A stretch of DNA of 64,000 bases from Artocarpus heterophyllus (lineage: Eukaryota > Streptophyta > Magnoliopsida > Rosales > Moraceae). Location: NCBI GenBank assembly GCA_025403435.1, contig CM046333.1, positions 33,129,521-33,193,520 on the forward strand, given 5' to 3'. Positions 1-12,605 of the stretch are shown here, in pieces. The translations under genes and the position numbers were made by a program. The notes under the pieces are model-generated. The model was given only the letters and a program-made list of their open reading frames with translations. It searched no databases and was not told the origin of the DNA. How positions within the stretch are numbered: position 1 is the first letter of the stretch; the number at the start of each line of letters is the position of its first letter.

Positions 1-2
1 AC

Positions 3-2144
3 ATGATTCGGTCCATGATGAGTTATTCATCATTGCCTTTATCCTTTTGGGGATATGCACTACAAACCGCATGTTATCTTTTGAACAATGTGCCTTCAAA
101 ATCGGTCCCTAAAACTCCTCACGAGTTGTGGACAAGACGGAAGACATCCTTAAACCATATTCACATATGGGGATGTCTAGCTCATGTCCTATTTAAGGAT
201 CTGAATAAGTTGGAAGCACGTTCGGAAGTTTGCATGTTTATAGGATATCCAAAAGGGACTAAAGGGGGTTATTTTTATAACCCAAAGGAAAATAAAGTCG
301 TGGTTTCTACTAATGCAACTTTTCTTGAGGAGAGTTACATGGACGACTTTAAACCTCGAAGCAAAGTGGTGCTTGAGGAGTTAAGGGGTGATTCGTTCAC
401 TCTGGAGGTTCCGAACGAAACCATTCCGATCGGTGTGGAAAAACCAAACGAACCTGAACAACAACCTCAGGGGCTTCGGCGTAGTGGGAGGATCGGGCGT
501 CAACCTGAAAGGTATATGTTCAATGGGGAGGTCTTTTTGGCTGAACCGGATGAACATGACAGGGATCCTTATACTTACGCAGAAGCTATGGAGGATGTTG
601 ATTCAAAACTCTAGACAGAGGCCATGAACATAGAGATGAAGTCTATGGAGACTAATCGGGTCTGGGAGCTTGTGGATCTTCCCGAAGGGGTAAAACCCAT
701 AGGGTGTAAGTGGATCTAAAAGAGGAAAAGAGGAGTGCATGGAAAGGTCGAGACCTTTAAGGCTAGACTGGTAGCTAAGGGTTATACGCAAAAGGAAGGA
801 ATCGATTATGAGGAAACCTTTTCACCTGTAGCCATGCTTAAGTCCATCCGAATTCTCTTGTCCATAGCTGCCGCTCTCGACTACGAGATTTGGCAGATGG
901 ATGTCAAGACGGCTTTTCTGAATGGCTATCTTGATGAGTCCATTTATATGGAACAACCATACGGGTTCAAGGTCGTGGGTCAAGAAGGTAAGGTTTGTAA
1001 GCTGCTAAAGTCAATTTATGGACTTAAGCAGGCTTCTCGTTCTTGGAACATAAGATTTGATCAAGTGATCAAGACTTATGGGTTCTCACAAAATGTGGAT
1101 GAACCATGTGTTTACAAACACATTAAGGATGGGAAGGTGGTTTTTCTACTGCTCTATGTAGATGACATTCTGCTATTTGGCAATGACGTTTGGGCGTTGT
1201 CATCGGTCAAATTATGGTTGACCAAGCAGTTTCATATGAAGGACTTAGGTGAGGCTAATTTTCTCGTTGGTATCCAGATCATTCGGGATAGGAAGAACAA
1301 AATGATAGCTTTGTCACAGGCCGGCTACATAGATAAAATTCTCAAGAGGTTTGCAATGCAGGATTCTAAGAAAGGTGGGCAACCATCTAGGTCTGGAATT
1401 ACTCTTTCTAAGAAAGACTCTCCAAAGTCTTATGAAGAAAGAGAATACATGAAAAAGGTGCCTTATGCTTTGGCAGTTGGTAGTCTCATGTATGCCATGC
1501 TTTGCACACGACCGGATATTAGCTATGCGGTCGGGATTGTAAGTCGATTTCAGGCGGATCCAGGACCGAACCATTGGGTTGCGGTAAAGCATATTTTCAA
1601 GTACCTAAGAAGGACTCGAGGGTATATGCTTGTGTATTCGGGTGAGGACTTGACTCCTCTAGGATACACTGATTCGGATTTTCAATCCTGTTTGGATTCT
1701 AGGAAATCAACTTCGGGGTTTGTGTTTACTCTGGGTGGCGGTGCCATCAGTTGGAGAAGTGCGAAGCAAGATTGCACTTCGGATTCAACGATGGAGGCCG
1801 AGTATGTGGCGGCTAGTGATGCTTCGAAAGAAGCAGTGTGGCTCCGCAAGTTCCTTGGGGATCTTGAGGTAGTTCCTAGTATGGATAAGGCGGTATCACT
1901 GTACTGTGATAACAGTGCGGCGGTAGCTAATGCTAAGGAACCAAGATTTCACAAGAAGAGTAAGCATATTGATCGAAAGTATCATGTGATAAAGGACTTC
2001 GTTGAGGGCGGGCATGTCACGGTGTGCAAGATCACATCAGAGGACAATTTAGCTGATCCATTTACGAAGACACTTACTGGGAGAGTCTTTGAGAGGCATG
2101 TGGAAGCTATGGGGATGCGAAATTTGCAGTATTTACTCACTTAG
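3..2144 (+). pseudogene. copia pol fragment: integrase C-terminus, RT, RNase H
   Basis: One reading frame runs from the integrase C-terminal region (positions 3-611) through RT (about 735-1500) to RNase H (about 1650-2100). The RT shows the copia motif A region ([11 protein letters not shown]) and the catalytic YVDD in [10 protein letters not shown] near 1155. The RNase H part has the TMEAEYVA segment and the terminal KHIDRKYH motif. It ends at a TAG just before the polypurine tract. Two in-frame nonsense codons break it: TAG at 612 and TAA near 717, where the family normally has a sense codon in the KWI-KRKR segment. There are no frameshifts, so decay is light. The product would be a polyprotein for reverse transcription and integration; this copy cannot make it whole. 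Confidence 0.92.
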
Positions 2145-2158
2145 TGCAAGTGGGAGAT

Positions 2159-4192
2159 TGTTAGACATGTATGCCCTAAGGAGTAAAAATGTAATACGTT
2201 TTTGGAGACATTTTATCAATAAAGGATTTATTCATATATATACCAAATCTTGTCCTCTTTACGTTCATATTTGTTGAATGTATGATAAGCAAACAGTAGT
2301 CTGAGACTGTCAGTCTAAACCTTAAGAATTGGGCATATGATGGGATGATTATGCGGTAGACACGATTCTTAAGGTGATGGTCTAAAACATATGATCCGCA
2401 ATCGAGGGAATAAAGTTGGGCGCTTTATTCATTTAAAGATTGTTATGTTGTCTATATCCCTTTTGGGAGATGGTTTGTCTTGACCATTGGAGTTCGACTC
2501 AGTGAATAGAAACATTGGTACGTTGTCATAGGTGACAACGTGTTGGATCAGGACATAAAGTGAATTGATTTGGATTAATAATTCTGTCTTGGTAAATCGA
2601 TTCACTTTAGACAGTCATTTGTATTGTATCTTAATCCTGAGATGAATAGTGGGCCCGTTATCTCGACTTGTGTCTTTTGATGTACCAATGGGTGACTCCC
2701 ACATCTCTATAGTGGTATGCATGCCGGTACGTTGGAGGCATGACTCTTGATAGTGTAGACTTGTTATTCATAGATATAGAATCCATAGCTCCTCTTTAGG
2801 AGTAATGATATCCTCTTATATGCGTTGTCCTGTAATTAAAAAACTAGAACGCTCAACCATTTGGATACATATGTGTAACCGAATGATATACTATCTTTGG
2901 ATGGTAAGTTTTCTAATGGTGAGATAATGGAACGTAAGATAAAAATAATTAAGAAGGTAAGACAGAACTTGTCCTTAAGCCGATTATAGATTATCATATG
3001 GGGATACGATGCACTATGATATGTCATGGAGACTTAGCTACACGAGCTTCGTAATTCTACAAAGTTTGAGAGTGCAGCTCCAAGCTTTTAGTGGAGTAGC
3101 GTTAGAGTTGATAATTGTGAAATGTATATCTGGGATATTGGGTTTCATAATTATCATGAGCTTGAACTTTATAGGTCCATTTTGGTCCCCTTTGCTAGCT
3201 CACAAAATCCTGTAACGACACGGCGTGCTTTTCCAATAATTGGTGACTTATGTCAGATTTATCAAATTGGTTTAAAATTTGTAAGAATCAAATAATTCAT
3301 GTTTGTTTATCGGTTGAATTAATTTTGTAAGAAATTAGTTCAAGATAAACTTGTTGAATTATTACGATCAGATAATTCTTGTCTTTTATCAGTTGTTTTA
3401 ATTTTGGACAAAATTAGAACAAGATAAACTTGTAGAATTATTGTGATTGATTTATTTTCTTAGAGGTTATCTTGATAAAGTTTGTTTTGATCAGATAACT
3501 TCTCTATTGGGTTATTTAAATCAAAACTGAGACTTTATCCTTTAGAATCTCAAGTGGAAAATAAAATATTTACGGAGATTTTTTCTCGGGAGTTTGGCCT
3601 GTCGGATGACGTGTTAGGCCTGCCGAACTGGCCTGATTGGCCTGCCGATCAGAATGTTCGGCCTGCCGATCAACGAAAGATAAGATTACACCTTTTCACG
3701 CAGATCTTATCAGATACTGATCCGAATTTGATTCTGTTTCGAGTTTTTGAGACCTAATCTGATATGGACTGACCCCAGGACCAATAGCTATATAAAGGGA
3801 GTGATTCTCATGATTTACTCAGATCAATTTGAGAGATTAAGAGTGATACTCTTCTAGTGAGCATCTAAAAACTCCCTGAGAGCTTTTGTTCACAAATCAC
3901 GAACACTAGCTTTGGGTTCTCTCTGTTGGTTGGAAGGAGAGTCACCGGTGGAAGAGCTATACGTGTGAGCCCACACTCACTCCGGTTGTGGATAGAGAAT
4001 AGCAAAGAAGACCAGTTGGTTGAGGCTCTTCTGGAATGTTACTTCTCTACACAGGTTGCAGAGGTTCTTCGGCACAATGAGGTTAGTAAGATCTGTTTAA
4101 TTTATATATATAACATGTCAAACTTGTGTTTTGGAAATTACTCTGATGAAAAAAAATTTAAAAAAATTCTGTTACGCACTTTGTTTCCAACA
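2159..4192 (+). repeat. 3' LTR of copia A (2.03 kb)
   Basis: It starts TGTTAGACATG directly after the polypurine tract and ends CCAACA, the canonical TG...CA ends. At 2034 bp it is long for a copia LTR. It contains a TATA box (TATATAAAGG, near 3790) and a cluster of GGCCTGCCGA-type motifs at 3596-3672. The reverse-strand copy at 7529-9500 matches over most of its length, including the segment near 3190 next to the sequence ACGACACGGCGTGC. Confidence 0.9.
3789..3798 (+). promoter_or_regulatory. TATA box of copia A LTR
   Basis: TATATAAAGG lies about 400 bp before the LTR end, a normal place for the U3/R transition. The B copy keeps a degraded version (TTTATAAA on the minus strand near 7915). 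Confidence 0.55.
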
Positions 4193-7100
4193 ACTTATGC
4201 TTTATTTTCAAAAGTAATTTGAAAATATGAAACTTAAGTTATATTATTTAAAGCTTTGTATTTTTAATATTTTTGAGATTTTGAAAATATGTTTCAAAAG
4301 AATTTTGAAAATAAGATAGAACCTCAGTTCCCATTATCACCAAGCTTCTATGCTTTAAATGAATTTCCAAACGCTATCCAATGTATCTATCGGATAGTTG
4401 TGCTTTTAATTACGAACCAGCTTCCACTAAATTATTATATGAACCTCGGTACTTGTCTACATTGAGCATCCATTATTTGCTTATGATATATTTGATAACT
4501 GTGCATTGCTTATTTGTTTATGTTATCATTCGATAGTTGTGTTTTAACATTGCATGCCGATACTTGTCCCACCGAGCTCCTATTAAATCCTCGGTTCTTA
4601 TCCATCGAGTACCTTAGAAGTTTAGGTTGTGTAGAGGGCGACCTAGGGGGCAGGACCTGAACCCCGATCGGACCACTACAGTGGTGTTAACAAGCTTCTT
4701 AAATTATTTTTATGTTTTGAGACAAATCATATGTTTGCTTCTCAAAGTAAGTTTTTATTTTATTTATGATTTGAGTTTAATCATATGTTATTGCTGTTAA
4801 ACTAGTGAGCTAGTTTCTAAGGTTTATTCTAGTAGATTCAAAATGTTTTATCGAGTGTTTTCATATTGTGTTTAAATAATCATTTTACCGAGCCTTCTGC
4901 TTATAGTTTTTTATTTTATACCTTTTCCCCCAAGTTTTGAGGGACTGTTGTGATCAACACTGTTAATTATGCTTTCAATGGGGTTCAAAATTTTAACTTG
5001 TATCTGTTGCATGTAATCTCAAAGTGCGAATTGTCCCGATGTTATCATGTTTGATGTTTGTAATTCAGATTGTATTATTATTTATAGATTTCAAGTCCTA
5101 TATAGGCAGTATATTTTTATTTTAATATTGTTATTTTTAAGCTAGTGTATTTTTGGTGGGATTATGTTGTTTAGTTTTTTTAATCCTGATATAATTTTCA
5201 CTTAAACTTTAATTAATCAGTGGCCCTATCCATAGGTCATGATAGCTTAGTATCAATGCATAGGCTTTCAAATCTCTCGAGGCCTAAACCTCTTTGCTTT
5301 AACTATTTTATTTTGATTTTACGGGTTTTACATTGGATAAATGTCCTTAAGGATACGTTTAATACACAGTAAAATTTCATTTTTGTTTCTAAAGTTACGT
5401 AGTGGAAGTGTAGCAGATTTATGATTCTATCTCTATCTTTGATTTAAAATTTTGAGGATGAAATTTCTTTTAAGAAGGTAGGGTTATAGCGTCGCTAATT
5501 TTAAACAGTGTTAATATTGTTAAATTTAATTAATTACTATGCCAAGTTTAAAATAATTGTCATTGTGTTTATTTTAAACTCATTGCATTATTTTAATTTT
5601 GAAATCATTAAAGAATTCTAGTTTTGTTTCATTTAAATATTAAATATGAGACAATTTTGCTCATTTAGCCTCTTGCTACTTACTTTATTCTCTAATTACC
5701 AAGATGCCATTGAAAACGCACCTTGTTTTGCTTATACATGTAAAGCTCTTCCCCTTTTCCACATATCAAATTTTCACTCACTCTGTCTCTTTCATGCCTT
5801 TCACTCATTCTCTCTCTCTAGCTTCAAAATTTTCTATCAACAAGAAAACCTCTTAGTCCTTGAGTCCATCAAATCAAAGGCTTAAAATTGGTTAAACACA
5901 AGCATAAATCTTCCAAAGACTTAAAGGTCAGTTACTTGAAAAACCAAATCCAAATCTTCTCTTTCCTCTTTGAATCTGAGTTGATGATTTAGATATGTTT
6001 ATTTTCATGGCATAATCTAAGCTTATTTGACCATGTTTGAGTTGTTGCATGTTAAAGGTTTTAGATTTAAAGTTTTGATTTCAGATTGAAAGTATCTTGA
6101 GTTTTTGTTCTTTTTCAAGTTTAGATTAGAGGTTTAAATCTGTGATTTTTGGTGTTAAAAATTGAGGGAAAAGGTTTTAATTTGTTATAGTGTTGTATCT
6201 TATATTTTAGTATAATTTTCATGTTCTGTGAGTTGCTAAAATAGGTCGGATTGAGCTTTGAAGCTTAGAATTGTTAAAAAAAAAAAAAGAAATCTAGAAT
6301 TTTCTCGATTATGAACAACCAACAGGCCGAACACATTCGAGCAATAGGCCGGTTAGCCTTGGTGGCAAGCCGGACTTGTAGCCCAATTTGGGCAGTTTCT
6401 ACATGTCAGTTTTTCTATTTTACAATTTCAGTTCTTTTTTAAAAGATCTAATTTTATTAAAATTTAAATCGTTTTAGACCATAATTGCATTTGTTTTAAT
6501 AATATTTTAGAGCATAGCTGCATCATGTTTAAAAATTGTGTAGTATTGTTATTTAAAATACTGAAATGACACACTAATGATTAAATTGGCATGTTAATAC
6601 TTGAGAGGATTTTATTTGAGTTTGAATTCTAACTAAAAGTATGTTTATAGGTTTTGAACATTACGGAGCTTTGAAGCTCGAAATTGTTAAAAAAAAGAAA
6701 TCTAGAACTTTCCCGATTATGAACAACCAACAGGCAAAACACATCCAGGCAATAGGCTGGTTAGCCTTGGTGGCAATCCGGCCTTGCAGCCCAATTTGAG
6801 CAGTTTCTACAAGTCAGTTTTTCTATTTTATAATTTCAGTTCTTTTTTAAAAGATCCAATTTTGAAAATTAAATTTTAAACTGTTTTAGACTATAATTGC
6901 ATTTTTTTATTGATACTTTAGACCATAGCTGCATCATGTTTAAAAATTGTGTAGTATTGTTATTTAAAATACTGAAATGACACACTAATGATTAAATTGG
7001 CATGTTAATACTTTGAGAGGATTTTATTTGAGTTTGAATTCTAACTAAAAGTATGTTTATAGGTTTTGAACATTATGGAGCTTATGTTAGGTTTCCTGCT

Positions 7101-7528
7101 AGAGCCAAAGATATTGGATACTAAGGTAGAAATTTGTAACCCCTTTCTTGGTAGTTGTGATTTAAAATTGTTTTTGGCCTTAAAATTATCCTTAAAAAAT
7201 TTTAAGAATCATTTATGCTTTACTTTCAAAAGTAATTTGAATGAAACTTAAGTTATACGATTTAAAGCTTTGTATTTTTAATATTTTAAAGATATTGAAA
7301 ATATGTTTCAAAAGAATTTTGAAAATAAGATAAAACCTTGGTTCCCGCTATCATCGAGCTTCCATGCTTTAAACAAATTGCCAAATGCTATCCTCAGATA
7401 GTTGTGGTTTTAATTACAAAGCAATCTTCCACCAAATTATTTTGTGAACTTTGGTACTTGTCTTCACCGAGCTTCCATTATTTGCTTATGATATATTTGA
7501 TAATTGTGCTTTGCTTATGTGTTTATGT
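4193..7528 (+). mobile_element. decayed Tekay-type Ty3/gypsy remnant
   Basis: There is no coding potential, but LTR landmarks of a Tekay-like element are visible. The segment 4630-4690 (GTGTAGAGGGCGACCTAGGG and onward) matches the LTR segment of the young Tekay element at 42900-43000. The segment 5450-5490 (GAGGATGAAATTTCTTTTAA) matches the polypurine-tract region of that element. 4193-4530 is repeated in direct orientation at about 7205-7528. I read this as two LTR fragments with the internal region deleted to its last few dozen bases. The flanking copia elements A and B cut it at both sides. Confidence 0.65.
6253..7077. repeat. 413-bp tandem duplication
   Basis: Two adjacent direct copies, 6253-6665 and 6666-7077, each begin with GAGCTTTGAAGCT and contain the same CCAACAGGC...GGTTAGCCTTGGTGGCA core. 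They differ by scattered substitutions and a few small indels, so the duplication is not recent. It lies inside the LTR part of the Tekay remnant. Confidence 0.85.
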
Positions 7529-9500
7529 TGTTGGAAAAATAGTACGTAGCGGAATTTTAAAATTTTTTATGTTAAAGTATTTTCTAAAACATAAGTTTGA
7601 CACACTATATGTATAAATTATCCAGATCTTACTAACCTCGTAAATGCAGAAAAGCTCCCACAATCCGTGAAGAGTATAAAGTTCCAAAAAAGCCTCAACC
7701 AACTAGTCTTCTTTTCTATTCTCTATCCACGACTGATGTGTGTGTGGGCACACTCGTACAGCTCTTCCACCAGGTAACTCTCCTTCCAACTAATTGAGAA
7801 AAACCTAAAGCTATAGTTCGTGATTTGTGAACAACAGCTTTCTAAGGACTTACAGAGTCTCACTCTAGATTTCTCAACTGATCTAAACAACAATAAGTTT
7901 CACTCCCCTTTTTTATAAAGTTTGGGTCCAAGAGTCAGTCCTTATCAGATAAGGCCTCAAAAATTCAAATTAGAATCAAATCAGGATCAATATCAGATAA
8001 AATTCATGTGAAAATGCGTGATCCACTCATCGCTCGGTCGGTAGGTCAAATTGGAAAATCGACCTACCAAACTTCCTATAAACGATCTTTGTGAATCTTT
8101 ATTTCCCACCTGAGATTCTTAGGATAGGGTCTTAGTTTTAATTCAAATAACCCAATAGAGAAATTATCTAATTAAAATAGTCATATCTAGATAATCTCTA
8201 AGAAAATAAATATTCCCAATAATTCAACAAGTTTATCTTGAATTAATTCAAAAATTAATTCAACCGATAAACAGACATGAATTATCTTATCCCAATAATT
8301 CAACAAGTTTACCTTGAATTAATTTTCACAAAATTAACTCAACCAATGGACATACATGAATTATCTGATTCTATCGAATTTTCAGCCAATTTGATAATAT
8401 GACACGAGTCACCAATTATTAGAAAAGCACGCCATATCGTTATAGGACTTTTTATGAGCTAGCAAAGGGGACCTGATGGACCTATATAGTGCAAGCTCCT
8501 GATAATTATGAAACCCAATATCCCAAATATATAATTCATAATTATTAACCCTAATGCTACTCTACTAAAAGTTAGAGCTGCACTCTCAAACTATATAGAA
8601 TTATGAAGCCTGTATAGCTAAGTCTCCATGACATATCATAATGTATCATATCTCTATAGGATTATCCATAATCAGCTTAAGGACTAGTTCTGTCTTACCT
8701 TCCTGATTATTTTTCTCTTACGTTCCATTATCTCACCATTAGAAAACTTACCATCAAACTATAGTATACCATTCGGTTACACCTATGTACCCAAATGGTT
8801 GAGCGCTCCAGTTTTTCAATTACAGGATAACACATATAAGAGGATATCTCGACTCCTAAAGAGGAGCTATGGATTCTATATCTATGAATAACAGGTCTAC
8901 GCTATCAAGATTCATGCCTCCAACGTACCGGCATACATATTACAATTAAAATGTGGATGTCACCCTTTGGTACATTAAAAGACATAAGTCAAGACAACAA
9001 GCCCACTATTCATCTTAGGATTAAGATACAATACATGTGATTGTCTAAAGTGAATCAATTTGCCAAGACAGAATTATTAATCCAAATCAATTCATTTTAT
9101 GTCCCTATCCAACACATCGTCATCTATAATAATGTGTCGATGTTTTTATTCATAGAGTCCACCTCTGATGCTGAAGACAAACCATCTCTTGTTAGGATAT
9201 AGACAACATAACAATTTTTGCATGAATAAAGTGCCCAACTTTATTCCCTCAATTACGAATCTTATAATTTAGACTGTTACCTTAAGAATCGTGTCTTCCG
9301 TATAATCTATCCATCATATGCCCAATTCTTAAAGGTTTAGACTAATAGTCTCAGACTTTTGTTTACTTATCATACATTCAACAAATATGAACGTAAAGAG
9401 GACAAGATTTGGTATATGAATAATAAATAGATTCTTTGTTGATAATAATGTCTCCAAAAATATATTATATTTTTACTCCTTAGAGCATACATGTCCAACA
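7529..9500 (-). repeat. 3' LTR of copia B (1.97 kb)
   Basis: In + coordinates it runs from TGTTGGAAAA to ATGTCCAACA, immediately followed by ATCTCCCACTTGCAC, which is the reverse complement of the A element's polypurine tract. It aligns with the A LTR in inverted orientation but has diverged. For example, the GGCCTGCCGA cluster is reduced to a few remnants near 8035-8075. Confidence 0.9.
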
Positions 9501-9538
9501 ATCTCCCACTTGCACTAAGTGAGTAAATATGACAATTC

Positions 9539-10696
9539 TCACATCCCTATAGCTTCCTCATGCATCTCGAAGACTCCACCAGTAAGTGTCTTCATGAATG
9601 GATCAGCTAAATTGTCCTTTGATGTAATTTTGCATGCACCGACATGCCCATCTTCTACGAAGTCCTTTATCACATGGTACTTTCGATCAATATGCTCACT
9701 ATTCCTATGACATCTTGGTTCCTTAGCAGTAGCTACCACCACACTGTTATCACAGTACAATGATAATGCCTTATCCATACCAGGAACTGCCTCAAGATCC
9801 CCAAGGAACTTGCAAAGCCACACTGCTTCTTTCGAAGCATCACTAGTTGCCACATACTCGGCCTCCATCGTTGAATCTGAAGTGCAGTCTTGCTTCACAC
9901 TTATCCAACTGATGGCACCGTCGACCAGAGTAAACACAAAACTAGAAGTTGATCTCCTAAAATCAAGATAGGATTGAAAATCTGAATTAGTGTATCCTGA
10001 AGGAGTCAAATCCTCGCCCGAATACACAAGCATATACCCTTGAGTCCTTCTCAGGTATTTCAAAATATGCTTGATCACAATCCAATAGTTCAGTCTCTGA
10101 TCTGCCTGAAATCGACTTATAATCCCAATCGCATAACAAATATCTGGTCGCGTGCAAAGCATGGCATACATGAGACTACTCACTGCCGAAGCATAAGGCA
10201 CCTTCTTTATATATTCTCTTTTTTCCTCAGACTTTAGAGAGTCTTTCTTAGAAAGAGTAATTCTAGACTTAGATGGTTGCTCACCTTTCTTGAAATCCTG
10301 CATTACAAACCTCTTAAGAATCTTATCTATGTAGCCGGCCGGGACAAAGCTATCATTTTGTTCTTCCTATCCCAAAAGATCTGGATTCCGAGAAGAAAAT
10401 TAGCCTAACCCAAGTCCTTGATGCCAAACTACTTGGTCAACCATAATTTGACCGATGACAATGCCCCATGTCATTGCCAATTAGCAGAATGTCATCTACA
10501 TAGAGCAGTAGAAAAATCACTTCCCATCCTTAATGTGTTTGTACACACATGGTTCATCCACATTTTGTACGAACCCATAAGTCTTGATCACTTGATCAAA
10601 TCTTATGTTCCAAGAACTGGAAGCCTACCTAAGTCTATAAATTGACTTTAGTAACTTACAAACCTTACCCTCCTGACCCTTGACCTTGAGCCCACC
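9539..10696 (-). pseudogene. copia B RT (C-terminal half) and RNase H
   Basis: On the minus strand 10303-9539 is open and encodes the end of RT and RNase H, including [10 protein letters not shown] and EHIDRKYH, closely matching element A. Upstream to 10696 the RT continues (the [14 protein letters not shown] segment just inside 10696), but stops and frameshifts break it. The YVDD region survives in the DNA near 10490 but is not in an open frame. The other RT half lies beyond the insertion, starting at 15640. Confidence 0.88.
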
Positions 10697-10700
10697 TGTG

Positions 10701-10874
10701 ACGACCCGCCTTTTCAAGCAGTCACTTTACTTACTTAAACATCATTACTTAAATAGTAATCTTACTTACTTAGTAAGAAAAATACTAACGACCCACCTTT
10801 TCAGGCAGTCACTTTACTTACTTAAACATCATTACTTAAACAATAATCTTACTTACTTAGTAAGAAAAATACTG
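10701..10874. repeat. 87-bp tandem duplication at the insert end
   Basis: Two near-identical 87-bp units, beginning ACGACCCGCC at 10701 and ACGACCCACC at 10788, lie at the left end of the 4.94 kb insertion. Confidence 0.85.
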
Positions 10875-11329
10875 AAATAATTTTTTTTTTCTTTAAGCAA
10901 ACGTATTTAAAAACTGTTGCAACCTCTGTCGCCGTTCAAGTTGAGACCTCGCTCAACACTTGACTTTAAAACTATTTCAAATCGTTTCTTAAAACTTAAT
11001 AAGAAACATTTACTAAAACATAACTTAAAACTAAACTTTATAATTATATTAAACAATTCGTAAACTATATCTTAAAACTTTGAAAACATTTTTTCAAACT
11101 CTGATTTTCTTAAAACTTTGAAAACACTATATTAAATAGTGGAAAATATTTCTTTTAAACAGCAGAAACTTACTGTGGTGGTATCCATACCCAAATCTTT
11201 GCATCCATCATTTGCAGCACCCAACACGTCTAACGGGTCCTACTAGTCACCCATAAAACTACCTACAGCATGAAGAAACTTTTAATGAGCTTTCGCTCAG
11301 TAAGTTCAAACAAATTCTCACAAATCATT

Positions 11330-11790
11330 TGAAACATGCTTTAAAAACTTTTCTCATGAAAGCATTTCTCTTAAAACATATATCATCAATATTTTCCATA
11401 GATATTTCTAAAAACGACTTTCGTAAACATTCTTCATAAAACTTTTCTAGAATGTTTCTCATAAACGCTTTTTATAAAACATTTAATATGTAGCAATCCT
11501 TAGAATGCTTTTCATAAAACGTCATTTATAAACCTTTTTCTTAAAACTTTTATCATAAACGCTTTTCATAAACATTTTTCATAAAATATTCCAAAAACGT
11601 TTCTCATAAACGTTTTCATAAAGTATTTCTGTAACATTTTTCATAAACGTTTTTCATAAAATATTTAACATAAAACAATCCTCAAATTGTTTTTCATAAA
11701 CGTTATTTATGTTTTCATAAACACTTAATATAAAACATTCCTCAGAATGTTTTTCATAGCATATAAATGTTTCATAACAAGCAAATCAAG
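11330..11790. repeat. degenerate TTTTCATAAACG-type repeats
   Basis: Variants of TTTTCATAAACG / TTTCATAAAACATT recur at irregular spacing of about 15-35 bp through this stretch of the 4.94 kb insertion. There is no coding potential. It is probably a minisatellite-like part of the LTR. Confidence 0.6.
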
Positions 11791-12249
11791 TACAATCACA
11801 ATGCATGTTTTCATTTATGCTCAATTATGAACTTTCGATTATGAGCATCTTATGAACATTCTTTTTTACTTTGACTTTCTATCCTTGTTCCTTATCTTTT
11901 CTTATCTTACACTTTTACTTTCCTTATCTGACTTTAACTTTCCACCTTTGGTTCCTTAACTTTCTTTATCTTATAACCTTTAGTGTTCGTACCAACATCT
12001 TTAATCATGAGATCAAAAATGTGATGCTTCCCTTGTGAAAGACTTATGGCCATCGAACTTCGAGGTCGTGTACCTCACATTTAGGAGGTCAAACTTTAAC
12101 TTTACTTTCATTATCTCACAACGAGGAGGCTGGTACGACTGTTTCTTTTTAACTTTATGTTACCTTCTTTATTAACTTTAGTGAGCATATCAAAGGCAAT
12201 CATGTTACGTGCAGACACACTTGCAAATCATAGCTTGTACTATAAACCT

Positions 12250-12605
12250 CTTGCACAACAAATGTAACTTGAAACGCAAATACATTTTACAAATCATAAC
12301 TTGTATTCTGAAATATATTGCATACGAATGCAACATATAACACAATCACATATTGCAAATCATAACTTTATTCTGAAACATATTGCATACAAATGCAACA
12401 TATAACGCAATCATATATTGTAAATCATAACTCTTATTCTGAAACATATTGCATACAAATGCAACATATAACGCAATCACATATTGCAAATCATAACTTT
12501 TTATTTTGAAACATATTGCATACAAATGCAACATATAATGTAATCACACATTGCAAATCATAACTTTTATTCTGAATCATATTGCATACAAATGCAACAT
12601 ATTAC
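12250..12605. repeat. ~66-bp tandem repeat, about five copies
   Basis: The segment ATTGCATACAAATGCAAC recurs at 12317, 12382, 12448, 12514 and 12581, a period of 65-67 bp. Each unit also contains AAATCATAACTT. The short open frames seen here only reflect the repetition. Confidence 0.88.

Larger units (their letters stand above)
1..4192 (+). mobile_element. Ty1/copia retrotransposon A, 3' part
   Basis: The 3' half of a forward copia element enters from the left edge. It carries the end of integrase, reverse transcriptase and RNase H, then a purine-rich polypurine tract (GTGGGAGAT just before 2159), then one LTR. The 5' LTR, gag and protease lie outside the window, so the target duplication cannot be tested. 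Element B on the opposite strand (7529 to about 19804) belongs to the same family: the proteins and the LTR ends (TGTTAGACATG at one end, CCAACA at the other) match closely. Confidence 0.93.

Noticed and set aside
12346..12534. Repetitive 62-codon open frame
   Set aside because: Produced by the 66-bp tandem repeat.
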